Below are positions 33,503 through 42,288 of a DNA stretch of 64,000 bases, in pieces (within the stretch, counting starts at the first letter, position 1; the number at the start of each line of letters is the position of its first letter). A program made the translations under genes and the position numbers. Below the pieces are notes generated by a model, which was given only the letters and a program-made list of their open reading frames with translations, ran no database searches and was not told the DNA's origin. This DNA comes from Umezawaea tangerina. Its GTDB lineage: Bacteria; Actinomycetota; Actinomycetes; Mycobacteriales; Pseudonocardiaceae. The stretch spans positions 62,001 to 126,000 of the forward strand of contig NZ_PVTF01000016.1 in the NCBI RefSeq assembly GCF_003002815.1, written 5' to 3'.

Positions 33503-34524
33503 TGCCGGGTGAACTGGTCGCTCCTGCGACAAGGGCCGTGACCCTCGAAGAAGTCGCGAGGGTGGCCGGCGTTTCGCGTGCGACGGTTTCCCGTGTGGTC
33601 AACCGCGTGCCGACGGTCGACAGCGAGCTGCGCGAGACGGTGCAGCAGGCGATCGACGCGACCGGCTACCGGCCGAACCTGGCGGCGCGGTCGCTGGTGA
33701 CCCGGCGGGCCGGGTCGGTCGCCCTGGTGCTGCCGAGCGAGGGCCGCATCTTCGGCGACCCGTTCTTCGGCCGGGTCGTGGAGGGCGTCATGGGCGTCGT
33801 CCAGCCCATCGGCGTGCACCTCGTCGTGACGCTGGCCGGGTCGTCCACCTACGAGCACCTCGTCGCCGACCTGCGGCAGGGTAGGCTCGACGGCGCGATA
33901 CTGATCCACACGCACCGCGGCGACCCGCTGCCCTCCCTGCTCGCGAACATGCGGCTGCCCGTCGTGCTGTCCGGCAGACCCATGGGCGCCCTGCGGATCA
34001 GCCACGTCGACGTGGACCAGGCCGCGGGTGCCCGTCTCGCCGCCGAACACCTCGTCGGCCTCGGCAGACGCAGGATCGCGACGATCTCCGGCCCGCTCGA
34101 CGCGCCCGCGGGCATCGACCGGCTCGACGGGTTCCGCGCCGCGATGGCCGACCTGGGCCACCACGACGTGCCCGTCGCCGAGGGCGACTTCAGCTCCGAG
34201 TCCGGCGCGCGCGCCGTCGAGCGGCTGCTCGCCGAGCACCCGGACCTCGACGGCCTGTTCGTCGCGTCCGACCTGATGGCGCACGGGGCCCTGCCCGTGC
34301 TGCGCAGGGCCGGTCGCCGCGTTCCCGAGGACGTCGCCGTCGTCGGTTTCGACGACAGCAGCTCCGCCCTCGTGTGCGACCCGACCCTGACCACGGTGAG
34401 GCAGCCCGTGGAGGACATGGCGGCCGAAATGGTGCGGCTGCTGCTCGACCACGTCGACCGGCCGAACAGGCCCGTCAGTTCCGTGGTGTTCGCGCCGACC
34501 TTCGTGGTCCGCCACTCCGCCTGA
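33502..34524 (+). CDS. LacI-family transcriptional regulator
   Basis: 340-aa repressor-type protein. The N-terminal helix-turn-helix reads VTLEEVARVAGVSRATVSRVVN, followed by the hinge helix (GYRPNLAARSL) and a periplasmic-binding-protein-like effector domain (residues about 65-340) with the usual FVASDLMAHGAL and VAVVGFDD segments. No Shine-Dalgarno precedes it; a TATAAAT box lies just upstream, so translation probably begins at the 5' end of a leaderless mRNA at ATG 33502. An upstream GTG (33496) would lie within the promoter. Its matched binding-like sites in the shared intergenic region point to autoregulation and control of mmpL. Ligand unknown. Confidence 0.9.
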   Translation: MPGELVAPATRAVTLEEVARVAGVSRATVSRVVNRVPTVDSELRETVQQAIDATGYRPNLAARSLVTRRAGSVALVLPSEGRIFGDPFFGRVVEGVMGVVQPIGVHLVVTLAGSSTYEHLVADLRQGRLDGAILIHTHRGDPLPSLLANMRLPVVLSGRPMGALRISHVDVDQAAGARLAAEHLVGLGRRRIATISGPLDAPAGIDRLDGFRAAMADLGHHDVPVAEGDFSSESGARAVERLLAEHPDLDGLFVASDLMAHGALPVLRRAGRRVPEDVAVVGFDDSSSALVCDPTLTTVRQPVEDMAAEMVRLLLDHVDRPNRPVSSVVFAPTFVVRHSA

Positions 34525-34966
34525 GCTCTTCCGGCATTCACCGGTGCTGTGCGACTGCACGACTGCATCGCCTCCGTCCGCGATGTCGGAACTCGCGTCT
34601 GCCCTCGTTCCGGAATTCCGGTGAACGACTCCGCGAAGATCCGGACCCTTCGTAACGTAACGCCGTTTTAGGCGGTTGTCGTCATCACTTCGACGGACTC
34701 AGGGGTGGGCCCATGTGTGGACTGGGGTGCCGGTAGGGGGTTTTCGGTGTTGCGTCCGGACAGGTGGGGGAGTAGTGCGAACGCCCACCGGCCGCCACCA
34801 AGTGTCTCGGCTGAACGGAGCAGTGGATACCCCAGACCCTTTTGCTGCCCTTTCGGGCCGTAGGGGAGTCGTAGGGGTTGTTCTGCGTCACATTCCGTCG
34901 TTATGGTGATTGAACCTGAAGCGCATATCGAGTATGCCGATCCGCGCGATAGCAACAGGAGTCGCC
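34525..34966. other. 442-bp intergenic region, no convincing gene
   Basis: Lower GC than its surroundings. It holds a 12-bp perfect palindrome CCGGAATTCCGG (34610-34621) and, near its end, a promoter-like pair ahead of the small-peptide gene. A 68-codon minus-strand frame (34685-34891) is proline-rich with no ribosome-binding site, so I do not call it. Confidence 0.5.
34878..34907 (+). promoter_or_regulatory. Candidate promoter of the small-peptide/hydrolase pair
   Basis: TTGTTC, 18-nt spacer, TATGGT; close to an SigA/HrdB-type consensus. It would give a leader of about 55 nt before ATG 34967. Confidence 0.45.
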
Positions 34967-35107
34967 ATGGAACCCGCAACCACCGAGGTGGCCGTCGCGA
35001 ATGCTTCTCACGAGGACATCGTGGAGAGGTTCTGCATTCCTCCGCGCGAATGGTGGACAGCCGAAGGTGAAAGCCTCGAACCCACCATCATGCGCGGTCT
35101 TGACTGA
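34967..35107 (+). CDS. Small peptide, 46 aa, unknown function
   Basis: A 46-residue acidic peptide starting MEPATTEVAVANASHED and ending ...EPTIMRGLD, with a central RFCIPPREWW segment. Start is supported by ACAGGAG 7-8 nt upstream; the promoter-like pair at 34878-34907 and the following hydrolase gene 30 nt downstream (RBS GAAAGGGG) make a short two-gene operon. It has no signal peptide or membrane segment. One Cys, two adjacent Trp and a Pro pair in an otherwise soluble, leader-like peptide resemble a modified-peptide precursor, but no modifying enzyme other than the hydrolase is adjacent. It might instead be a small regulatory protein. I do not recognise the family. Confidence 0.6.
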   Translation: MEPATTEVAVANASHEDIVERFCIPPREWWTAEGESLEPTIMRGLD

Positions 35108-35137
35108 TAGCTTCGGCTCAACGAAAGGGGCCCACCG

Positions 35138-35926
35138 ATGACCCAGGTCGACATGTCCACGGCACGTCTGGCCGCGACCGTCCGCGGTAGCGGACCCGCC
35201 GTGGTCCTCGCGCACGGAGCGGGTGGCACCGTCCAGGCCAACTTCGGACCGCTGCTCGCGCCGCTGTCCCGCTCCTTCACGGTCATCGGCGCCGACCTGC
35301 CGGGCTCCGGCGCGACCCGCCGCTCCACCGCGCCCCTGGACCTCGACGACCTGGCCGACCGCCTGGTCGCCACCGCCGTCCACGAGGGCGCCGAGAAGTT
35401 CACCGTCGTCGGCTACTCACTCGGCTGCGCCACCGCCGTCCGCGCCGCGCTGCGCCACCCCGACCACGTCACCGGCCTCGTTCTCACGGCGGGCTTCGCC
35501 GCCCTCGACGACGTCACCCGCGCCCGCGTCCAGCGCTGGCGCACCCTCGCCACCGGCGACCGCACCGCCCTCGCCCGCTACGTCACCTCCCTCATGCTCG
35601 GCACCGCCTACCTCGGCCGCATGAGCCACGAACAGCGCGAGGGCTTCATCGAACTGGTCGCCCTCACCACCCCCGCCGGCCTCCTGGAGCAGATCGACCT
35701 GGTCCTGCAGACCGACATCACCACCGACCTCCCGTCGGTCACCGTCCCCACCCTCGTCATCGGCACCAAGCAGGACCAACTCATCTCCCCCACCCTCACC
35801 AAGGCCCTCGCCGACGGCATCCCCAACGCCACCTGGTCCGAACTCGACTCCGGCCACGCCCCCGCCCTGGAAAGCGCAGGCGCCTGGACCCGCCTCATCG
35901 AGGACTTCACCAACACCCGCCAATAA
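35138..35926 (+). CDS. Alpha/beta-fold hydrolase
   Basis: 262-aa alpha/beta hydrolase, cytosolic. The oxyanion region is LAHGAGGT, the nucleophile elbow GYSLGCA (near residue 94), the acid is likely the Asp in GTKQDQLIS and the base the His in DSGHAP. There is a helical cap of about 60 residues between. It most resembles esterase/haloalkane-dehalogenase-type serine hydrolases; substrate is unknown. The gene follows the 46-aa peptide gene by 30 nt and is closed by a strong hairpin, so it may act on or with that peptide; that is inference only. Confidence 0.88.
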   Translation: MTQVDMSTARLAATVRGSGPAVVLAHGAGGTVQANFGPLLAPLSRSFTVIGADLPGSGATRRSTAPLDLDDLADRLVATAVHEGAEKFTVVGYSLGCATAVRAALRHPDHVTGLVLTAGFAALDDVTRARVQRWRTLATGDRTALARYVTSLMLGTAYLGRMSHEQREGFIELVALTTPAGLLEQIDLVLQTDITTDLPSVTVPTLVIGTKQDQLISPTLTKALADGIPNATWSELDSGHAPALESAGAWTRLIEDFTNTRQ

Positions 35927-35942
35927 CCACTCGCAACACCCG

Positions 35943-35979
35943 AAAACCCCCGGTCGCCTCCCCTCCGACCGGGGGTTTT
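35943..35979. terminator. Bidirectional-looking terminator after the hydrolase
   Basis: 14-bp perfect stem AAAACCCCCGGTCG / CGACCGGGGGTTTT with a 9-nt loop, 16 nt past the stop. The stem ends in TTTT on both strands. Confidence 0.9.
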
Positions 35980-36014
35980 CCACAACAGCAGTGCCCGACG
36001 CAAAGCGAGTAACC

Positions 36015-36042
36015 ACCCACCCACCCACCCACCCACCCACCC
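36015..36042. repeat. Tetranucleotide microsatellite (ACCC)7
   Basis: Seven uninterrupted ACCC units in the non-coding spacer, preceded by a partial unit. Such tracts are prone to slippage. Confidence 0.95.
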
Positions 36043-36049
36043 CGATGGG

Positions 36050-36235
36050 CGCAGCCCGCCACCGCGCATCCGGCGCGAAGCGCCTGGGGCCTCGTCGGCG
36101 CCAGCCGATGCCCTGTCCGCCGCGAAGCGCGGATGCCCCGTCCAACGGCGCAGCCGAGGATGCCTTGTCCGACGCGGAGCGAGGATGCCCGAGTCGGCGG
36201 AGCCGATGCTGGCGAAGCCAGACCTACCCCTGCCC
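36050..36235. repeat. Degenerate short-unit repeat array
   Basis: Imperfect units of about 25-29 nt, each with a mini-palindrome such as GCGAAGCGC, GGCGCAGCC or GCGGAGC and a GGATGCC or CGATGCC tail (for example 36118-36200). No open frame fits. It looks like intergenic low-complexity repeat DNA; no function assigned. Confidence 0.6.
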
Positions 36236-36254
36236 CCGATACACAGCGCCCTCC

Positions 36255-36311
36255 TGTTCAACCCCTGTTTGTCAAGACAGCTTTACCGTCTTGACAAACA
36301 GGGGTTGAACA
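36255..36311. repeat. 24-bp perfect inverted repeat with outward TTGACA elements
   Basis: Arms 36255-36278 and 36288-36311 are exact reverse complements, with a 9-nt loop (AGCTTTACC). Each arm has CTTGACAAACAGGGGTTGAA reading outward, so a TTGACA -35-like element faces each way. AT content is well above the surroundings. Possible readings: remnant ends of a mobile element, an operator, or a bidirectional terminator lacking T-runs. Confidence 0.85.
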
Positions 36312-36367
36312 TTGAGACAATTGCGCGCACGGGGGCCGGGCTTCGCCAACCACCCCCCAAGCAAGGA

Positions 36368-36405
36368 GCCGGCGTCCGACCGGTCATGATCGGTCGGACG
36401 CCGGC
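36368..36405. repeat. 15-bp inverted repeat (hairpin/operator-like)
   Basis: GCCGGCGTCCGACCG at 36368-36382 and its exact complement at 36391-36405, with GTCATGAT between. It lies 57 nt after the longer palindrome. The rest of 35927-36612 upstream of the response regulator holds no gene I can support; a weaker C/G-rich hairpin follows at about 36423-36445. Confidence 0.75.
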
Positions 36406-36599
36406 GGCAGGGGATTCCCTCCTCCCCTCACAGGGGGGAGGTCTTTCAGGCGGCGACCAGAGCCACGACCAACCGATCGGCAGTACCCGAGCCAGCACCC
36501 GATAGCAGCACCCGGTCCGGCGGTCCGTGGGATCCCGAGTCTCAACGCCGCGAACAAGACTCGTCTCTACGGATCCACCACAGGTTTTCCCCGGCGCAC

Positions 36600-36605
36600 T
36601 AGTCT
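36600..36605 (+). promoter_or_regulatory. Possible -10 box of the two-component operon
   Basis: TAGTCT, 8 nt before the GTG start at 36613, with no Shine-Dalgarno between. Spacing suits a leaderless transcript; no clear -35 seen. Confidence 0.35.
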
Positions 36606-36612
36606 CTCGGTT

Positions 36613-37278
36613 GTGCGTGTACTGGCCGTCGAGGACGACGCTGAACTGGGCCATGAGGTCGTGTCGGGTCTTCGGCAGGCCGGATTCGCCGTCGACTGGG
36701 TCACCGACCTGTCTTCCGCGGAGGAGAGCCTCACCGCGAACACCTACGACTGCGTCCTGTTGGACCGCGGTCTCCCCGATGGCGACGGGCTCGATCTGCT
36801 CAGCCGCTGGCGGGCCCGCAGGTCCCGCGTCCCGGTGTTGATGCTCACCGCCATGGACGGCATCGCCGAGCGCGTCGCGGGTTTCGACCACGGCGCCGAC
36901 GACTACCTGGGCAAGCCGTTCGCGATGGCCGAACTGGTCGCCAGGGTCGGCGCCCTGTGCCGCCGCGCCGAGCAGCCGAGGCCGTCCCTGATCAAGATCG
37001 CCGACCTCGAGGTCGACGCCGCCCGCCGCCGGGTGACCCGCGCGGGCGTGATGCTCAGCCTCACCGCGAAGGAGTTCGCCGTCCTGGAGCTCCTCTGCGC
37101 GCGCCGCGGCCAGGTAGTCTCGCGCTCCGAACTCATCGAGCACTGCTGGGACGCCATGGCCGAACCGATGTCGAACGTGGTGGACGCCGTCGTCGTCCAG
37201 TTGCGTCGCAAGCTGGGGCCCCCGCCGTTGATCGCGACGTCGCGAGGGGTCGGTTTCGTGATTGACGAGATCGGGTGA
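36613..37278 (+). CDS. OmpR/PhoB-family response regulator
   Basis: 221-aa two-component regulator. The receiver (residues 1-115) has VEDD acidic residues, the phosphoacceptor Asp in LLDRGLPDGDG (near residue 52), Thr in LMLTA and Lys in GKPF. The C-terminal winged helix (about 125-220) has LTAKEFAVLELLCARRGQ and the terminal RGVGF(V) wing. Start GTG 36613 is chosen because the product then begins MRVLAVEDD; it lacks an upstream RBS. Its stop overlaps the sensor kinase start, so the pair is translationally coupled. Confidence 0.95.
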   Translation: MRVLAVEDDAELGHEVVSGLRQAGFAVDWVTDLSSAEESLTANTYDCVLLDRGLPDGDGLDLLSRWRARRSRVPVLMLTAMDGIAERVAGFDHGADDYLGKPFAMAELVARVGALCRRAEQPRPSLIKIADLEVDAARRRVTRAGVMLSLTAKEFAVLELLCARRGQVVSRSELIEHCWDAMAEPMSNVVDAVVVQLRRKLGPPPLIATSRGVGFVIDEIG

Positions 37279-38549
37279 CCACGGCCTGGCAGAGCACCAC
37301 GGCGAAGCGCTTGCGCCGGGTGCGCTGGGTGTTGACGGTGCTGTTCACCGCCACCACCGCGATCTGCATCGGCACCCTCGCCACGATCGCCCTGGTCAAC
37401 GACGAGCGCTCGCGCGCGCAGGCGCTCGACATCGAGCTGGACCGGCAGGTCGCGGGCTTGTCGCGGGTCGTCTACTACGACGGCGACGGCAACCTGCACC
37501 TCGAGCCGCTGGACGTGGACGCGCTGGTCAGCAGGACCACGCTGCTGCACGTCTGGGTGCGCGACAACGGCACGTGGGTGTCGCGCTACTCCCGCGAGGT
37601 CGACAACGCGAAGTCCGCCGAGAAGCAGGAGCTGGCGCTGGTCGAGCAGGTCCGCGACCTGCAGTACGCGGTGCTCGGCGACGGCGTCACCCCGCGCGGC
37701 GACCGGTTGCGGCTGGCCGCCGCGCCGGTCTGGAACACCACGAACCAGGTCGCGGCCTACGTCGTCGTGGCCGGTGACCCGGCGCCCGGCGTGGCCGAGC
37801 ACCGCGAGTACGTGATGTGGACGTTCTGGGGCTGCCTGGCGATGCTGGTGCTCGCCGCGGGCGCGGGCCACATGCTCTCCTACATCGGCACCCGGCCCGC
37901 GGTGCGGGCGCTGGAGCAGGAGGAGCGGTTCCTGGCCGAGGCCGCGCACGAGCTGCGCACCCCGCTGGCGACGCTGCGGCTGATCGCCGAGGCCGGTGCG
38001 AACGACCCGGCGCGGGCGAGCGCGTCCGCCGCCCAGGTCGTGGGCCTGGTCGACCGGATGGCGCAGCTGGTCACGGGGCTGCTCGCGCGGGCCCGCGTGC
38101 GCAACGGCACCCGGCAGATGGAGTGGCTGCCGCTGCGGCTGGACCAGCTGGTGGAGGAGGTCGTCGGCGAGCAGCTCGACGACGGCCGCACGGTCGACGT
38201 GGACCTGCACCCGACCATCGTCGAGGGCGACCCGGTGCTGCTGTCGCAGGCGCTGCGGAACCTGGTCGACAACGCGGTGAAGCACGGCGCCCAGGAGGAC
38301 GGCCGGGTCCGGGTGGAGGTGAAGGTCGCGGGCGGCACGGTCACCGTGTCCGACCGCGGCCCCGGCATCGACCTGGCCGACCGGGACCGGGTGTTCGACC
38401 AGTGGGTCACCGGCAGCAGCACCGGGACCGGCATCGGGCTGGCCATCGTGCGCTGGGTGGCGGACCTGCACCGCGGCTCGGCGAAGGTGGTGGACTCGCC
38501 GCTGGGCGGCACGACGATCGAGCTGGCGCTGCCCGAAGTCGTGGCTTGA
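37275..38549 (+). CDS. Sensor histidine kinase of the two-component pair
   Basis: 424-aa membrane histidine kinase. TM helix 1 is near residues 18-40, an extracytoplasmic sensor domain spans about 41-176, and TM2 is near 178-200. The dimerisation box AEAAHELRTPLATL holds the phosphorylated His (near residue 221). The ATPase domain has LRNLVDNAVKHG (N box), DRGPGI (G1) and GTGIGLAIV (G2). There is no obvious HAMP domain of full length. It begins at GTG 37275, overlapping the regulator's TGA. Signal unknown. Confidence 0.95.
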   Translation: MTTAWQSTTAKRLRRVRWVLTVLFTATTAICIGTLATIALVNDERSRAQALDIELDRQVAGLSRVVYYDGDGNLHLEPLDVDALVSRTTLLHVWVRDNGTWVSRYSREVDNAKSAEKQELALVEQVRDLQYAVLGDGVTPRGDRLRLAAAPVWNTTNQVAAYVVVAGDPAPGVAEHREYVMWTFWGCLAMLVLAAGAGHMLSYIGTRPAVRALEQEERFLAEAAHELRTPLATLRLIAEAGANDPARASASAAQVVGLVDRMAQLVTGLLARARVRNGTRQMEWLPLRLDQLVEEVVGEQLDDGRTVDVDLHPTIVEGDPVLLSQALRNLVDNAVKHGAQEDGRVRVEVKVAGGTVTVSDRGPGIDLADRDRVFDQWVTGSSTGTGIGLAIVRWVADLHRGSAKVVDSPLGGTTIELALPEVVA

Positions 38550-38632
38550 TCACTCGCTCACAGTTTTCTCATCGCCGTGCTGCCAAGGTTGTCCTCCGAG
38601 TGAGCATCAGCATGTGCACGGGGAGTCGACCG

Positions 38633-39685
38633 ATGACAGACACACTCACCCGGTCCACAGTGGACAACGGGTTCCGGTCGGTGCGGTCGGCCTACCTCGC
38701 GGCCTGCCGCGGTGCCGAACGCGGTCAGGCGGTGGAGAAAGCGGCCTCCTGCGAGGCCTACGCGGACCTGTGGCACGCGGTGTCCGTCCTGCTCTACGCC
38801 GACGAACCGGGACTGGCGCTGGAACTCTGCCTGCGGGTGGAGGAGCGCACCCGGCAGCGCGCGGTGCTCGGCCTGCTGCGCGCCCGGATCGCGCACGCCA
38901 ACGGGCAGCCGCTGGTCGCCCGCGACCTGGCCAGGTCCGTGTTGGACGAGCGCGCGCTCTCGTTGCGCACCAGGCACCTCGCGCTGGCCGAGCTCGTCGC
39001 CGCCGAGGTCGGGCTGGAGCAGTACGACGTGGCCGCGGCCCTGCTGCGCGAGCACGGGTTCGACGGGGAGGTCCCCGACGGGCCGGAGGCGCCCTACCTG
39101 CTGGCCGCCCGCGGCGCGCTGCACGTGGCCGCCGGACGTCGTCGGCCCGGTGTCGAGGACTACCTGGAGTGCGGGCGGCGGCTGGTCGACGGCGGCGTCC
39201 GCAACCCCGCGGTCATCCCGTGGCGGTCGCGCGCGGCGCTGGCCGCGCTGGGCGACCGGCGGCGGGAGCTGGCGAAGGTGCTGGCCGAGCAGGAGCTGAT
39301 CGAGGCCCGCGGCTGGGGCACCTCCCGCGCGGTCGGGATCGCGCTGCACGCGGTGGCCTCCACCCGCGACGGCGAGGAGGCCGTCGAGCTGCTGGGGGAG
39401 TCGGTCGACCTGCTCTCGCTGTCCACCGCCCGCGCGGAGCTGCTGCGCGCCCGCGAGGACCTGGCCCAGATCGTGCGGGCCGGGCGCGACCTGACCCGCC
39501 AGGAGGCGAAGATCGCCTGGCTGGCCCGGTCGGGGTACAGCAACAAGCAGATCTCCGAACGGCTGTTCCTCACCCGTCGTACGATCGAGTTCCACCTGTC
39601 CGGGGTCTACCGGAAGCTGGGCCTGTCGGGCAGGCACGAACTGCGCGTAGCGCTGCCGGACCAGTTCGGTGACCAGTCGGCGTGA
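38633..39685 (+). CDS. LuxR-family regulator with helical N-terminal domain
   Basis: 350-aa regulator. Residues about 1-275 form an all-helical, TPR-like domain rich in Ala/Leu/Arg; residues about 285-345 are a LuxR helix-turn-helix (LTRQEAKIAWLARSGYSNKQ, then RRTIEFHLSGVYRKLGL). It resembles the C-terminal half of LAL regulators without the ATPase. Start at ATG 38633 has GGGGAG 7 nt upstream; longer frames run back into the kinase gene and are artefacts. It lies 83 nt after the sensor kinase and may be part of the same regulatory unit. Confidence 0.88.
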   Translation: MTDTLTRSTVDNGFRSVRSAYLAACRGAERGQAVEKAASCEAYADLWHAVSVLLYADEPGLALELCLRVEERTRQRAVLGLLRARIAHANGQPLVARDLARSVLDERALSLRTRHLALAELVAAEVGLEQYDVAAALLREHGFDGEVPDGPEAPYLLAARGALHVAAGRRRPGVEDYLECGRRLVDGGVRNPAVIPWRSRAALAALGDRRRELAKVLAEQELIEARGWGTSRAVGIALHAVASTRDGEEAVELLGESVDLLSLSTARAELLRAREDLAQIVRAGRDLTRQEAKIAWLARSGYSNKQISERLFLTRRTIEFHLSGVYRKLGLSGRHELRVALPDQFGDQSA

Positions 39686-39725
39686 GCGGGCCCAATCCGG
39701 CGGTCCCTGAGGCAGACTGATCGCC

Positions 39726-41129
39726 ATGTACGACTTCGACGTGCTGGTCCTCGGTTCCGGTCCCGGCGGGCAGAAGGCGGCCATCGCCGCCGCGAAACTC
39801 GGCAAGAAGGCTGCGGTGGTCGAGCGCCGCGACATGATCGGCGGGGTGTGCATCAACACCGGCACCATCCCGTCCAAGACCCTCCGCGAGGCGGTGCTGT
39901 ACCTCACCGGCCTCAACCAGCGCGAGATGTACGGCCAGAGCTACCGCGTGAAGCACGACATCACCATCGCGGACCTGTCCGCGCGCACCCAGCACGTGGT
40001 GGGGCGCGAGATCGACGTCATCCGCAACCAGCTGTCCCGCAACAGGGTCACCCTGCTGCCCGGCCTCGGCAAGTTCCTCGACGAGCACACCATCGAGGTC
40101 GTCGACGGCACCGAGCAGCTGCACAAGGTCACCGCGGACAAGATCGTCATCGCGACCGGGACGCGCCCGTCGCGACCGGACACGGTGGACTTCGACGACA
40201 AGACCATCATCGACTCGGACGGCATCCAGCACCTGGAGCACATCCCGCAGTCGATGATCGTGGTCGGCGCCGGGGTGATCGGCATCGAGTACGCCTCGAT
40301 GTTCGCCGCGCTGGGCACCAAGGTCACCGTCGTCGAGCGGCGCGACCGGATGCTGGAGTTCTGCGACCTCGAGGTGGTCGAGGCGCTCAAGTACCAGCTG
40401 CGCGACCTGTCCGTCACGTTCCGGTTCGGCGAGACCGTGGCGTCGGTCGAGCGGTACGCCCGCGGCGCCATCGCGGTGCTGGAGAGCGGCAAGAAGATCC
40501 CCGCCGAGACGGTGATGTACTCGGCCGGCAGGCAGGGCATGACCGAGGGCCTCGACCTGGAGAAGGCGGGCATCGAGTCCGACAACCGCGGCCGGATCAG
40601 CGTCGACGAGCAGTTCCGCACCGCCGTGCCGCACATCTACGCGGTCGGCGACGTGATCGGCTTCCCGGCGCTGGCCGCCACGTCGATGGAGCAGGGCCGC
40701 CTCGCGGCCTACCACGCGTGCGGCGAGCCGGTGCGCGCGATGAGCGCCAACCAGCCCATCGGCATCTACACGATCCCGGAGATCAGCTACATCGGCCGCA
40801 CCGAGGACGAGCTGACCAACGCCAAGATCCCCTTCGAGGTCGGCATCTCCCGCTACCGCGAGCTCGCCAGGGGCCAGATCATCGGCGACTCCTACGGCAT
40901 GCTCAAGCTGCTGGTGTCCTCGGAGGACCGCTCGCTGCTCGGTGTGCACGTGTTCGGCACCGGCGCGACCGAGCTGGTCCACATCGGCCAGGCCGTCATG
41001 GGCTGCGGCGGCACCGTCGACTACCTCGTCGACGCCGTCTTCAACTACCCGACGCTCGCCGAGTCCTACAAGGTCGCCGCGCTGGACGCGATGAACAAGA
41101 TCAGGCAGATCACCTGGCTCGCCGAGTAG
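39726..41129 (+). CDS. sthA: Soluble (Si-specific) NAD(P)+ transhydrogenase
   Basis: 467-aa flavoprotein of the pyridine nucleotide-disulfide oxidoreductase family, moving reducing equivalents between NADPH and NAD+. N-terminal FAD site [10 protein letters not shown]; the region that holds the redox disulfide in relatives reads [14 protein letters not shown], with Thr at the second Cys, the SthA hallmark. A second Rossmann motif ([12 protein letters not shown]) binds the nucleotide; C-terminal dimerisation domain includes [10 protein letters not shown]. Length matches SthA of E. coli (466 aa). Monocistronic housekeeping gene; it could help NADPH balance during polyketide synthesis. Confidence 0.94.
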   Translation: MYDFDVLVLGSGPGGQKAAIAAAKLGKKAAVVERRDMIGGVCINTGTIPSKTLREAVLYLTGLNQREMYGQSYRVKHDITIADLSARTQHVVGREIDVIRNQLSRNRVTLLPGLGKFLDEHTIEVVDGTEQLHKVTADKIVIATGTRPSRPDTVDFDDKTIIDSDGIQHLEHIPQSMIVVGAGVIGIEYASMFAALGTKVTVVERRDRMLEFCDLEVVEALKYQLRDLSVTFRFGETVASVERYARGAIAVLESGKKIPAETVMYSAGRQGMTEGLDLEKAGIESDNRGRISVDEQFRTAVPHIYAVGDVIGFPALAATSMEQGRLAAYHACGEPVRAMSANQPIGIYTIPEISYIGRTEDELTNAKIPFEVGISRYRELARGQIIGDSYGMLKLLVSSEDRSLLGVHVFGTGATELVHIGQAVMGCGGTVDYLVDAVFNYPTLAESYKVAALDAMNKIRQITWLAE

Positions 41130-41372
41130 CGGCGGGCGGGAAGCGGGCGTGGGACGGGGGTGGAACGGGCATCCCGGAGGTCCGGCGCGGTCGTGCGGGA
41201 CACGGCCGCGCTGGGCCGTTCGGAGTAATTCGAGGGGTTCTCCGGGCCTGAAAACCCTGGTCTTCGGGAAATAGGGGTACCCGTCCGGCGAACGGGTGTG
41301 AAAATAGGGGGAATGTAAGCCGATCAGGGGTTGTTGGCACTTGCGGAACGTCCGTGACTCGCTGGGAGGTTT

Positions 41373-42281
41373 GTGGTGGTGCTGGATCCGGAGAACCTGT
41401 ACGAGGTGGACTCCGACGTACCGGACCTGACCGGAGCCGTCTTGCTGCACCACTTCGACGGTTTCATGGACGCCGGTGCGGCGGGCAAGCTCCTCGTCGA
41501 GCACATCCTCAGCAGCTACGAGCACCGCGTGGTCGCGCGCTTCGACATCGACCAGCTGATCGACTACCGGTCGCGCAGGCCCGCGATGATCTTCGCGACG
41601 GACCACTTCGAGCCGCAGCCCGCGCCCGAGCTGCTCGTGCACCTCGTGCACGACGCCGCCGGGTTCCCGTTCCTGCTGCTCAGCGGCCCCGAGCCCGACT
41701 TCCGCTGGGAGACCTTCTCCGCCGCCGTGCTGGAGCTGGTCGACCGCTGGGGCGTCGGCACCACGATCGGCTTCCACGGCATCCCGATGCGCCTGCCGCA
41801 CACCCGCCCGCTGGGCGTCACCGCCCACGCCACCCGCAGCGAGCTGATCACCGGCCACCAGCCGTTCTTCAGCCGCGTCGAGGTGCCCGGCAACGTCGCC
41901 GCGATGCTCGAGGTCCGCCTCGGCGAGCACGGCCACGACGCCATCGGCTTCGCCGCCCACGTCCCGCACTACCTCGCCCAGTCCACGCACCCGGCCGCCG
42001 CGCTGGTGCTGCTGGAGACCATCACCCGCACCACCGGCCTCGCCCTCCCGCCCGAGGTGCTGCGCGAGACCGCCCGCAGGGCCGGTGCGGAGCTGCAGCG
42101 CCAGGTCAACGAGTCCGAGGAGGTCTCGGAGGTCGTGGCGGCCCTGGAGCGCCAGTACGACGCGTTCACCGGCTCGGAGCGCGGTGAGCAGAGCCTGCTG
42201 CTGGAGGAAGAGGAGATCCCCAGCGCCGACGAGCTCGGCGCGGAGTTCGAGAAGTTCCTCGCCGAGCAGCCGCCCAAGTAG
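41373..42281 (+). CDS. PAC2-family protein (proteasome assembly chaperone-like)
   Basis: 302-aa protein of the PAC2 family common in proteasome-bearing actinobacteria. Visible family features: LLHHFDGFMDAGAAG near residue 25, DYRSRRPAM, LLLSGPEPDFRWE, and GFHGIPM/PHTRP in the middle; an acidic C-terminus (LLLEEEEIPSADELGAEF). No signal peptide. There are three consecutive GTG codons at the start (41373, 41376, 41379) behind GGGAGG; I use the first. Function in bacteria is not established; association with the proteasome is inferred from the eukaryotic relatives. Confidence 0.88.
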   Translation: MVVLDPENLYEVDSDVPDLTGAVLLHHFDGFMDAGAAGKLLVEHILSSYEHRVVARFDIDQLIDYRSRRPAMIFATDHFEPQPAPELLVHLVHDAAGFPFLLLSGPEPDFRWETFSAAVLELVDRWGVGTTIGFHGIPMRLPHTRPLGVTAHATRSELITGHQPFFSRVEVPGNVAAMLEVRLGEHGHDAIGFAAHVPHYLAQSTHPAAALVLLETITRTTGLALPPEVLRETARRAGAELQRQVNESEEVSEVVAALERQYDAFTGSERGEQSLLLEEEEIPSADELGAEFEKFLAEQPPK

Positions 42282-42288
42282 TTCTTCC

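Noticed and set aside
34685-34891. 68-codon minus-strand frame upstream of the small peptide
   Set aside because: No ribosome-binding site, proline/serine-rich, and it covers the promoter region of the opposite gene.
36255-36405. CRISPR repeat
   Set aside because: Inverted, not direct, repeats; no regular spacers and no cas genes.
37817-38632. N-terminal extension of the LuxR-type regulator into the sensor kinase gene
   Set aside because: Out of frame with a well-supported kinase; ATG 38633 has a good Shine-Dalgarno.
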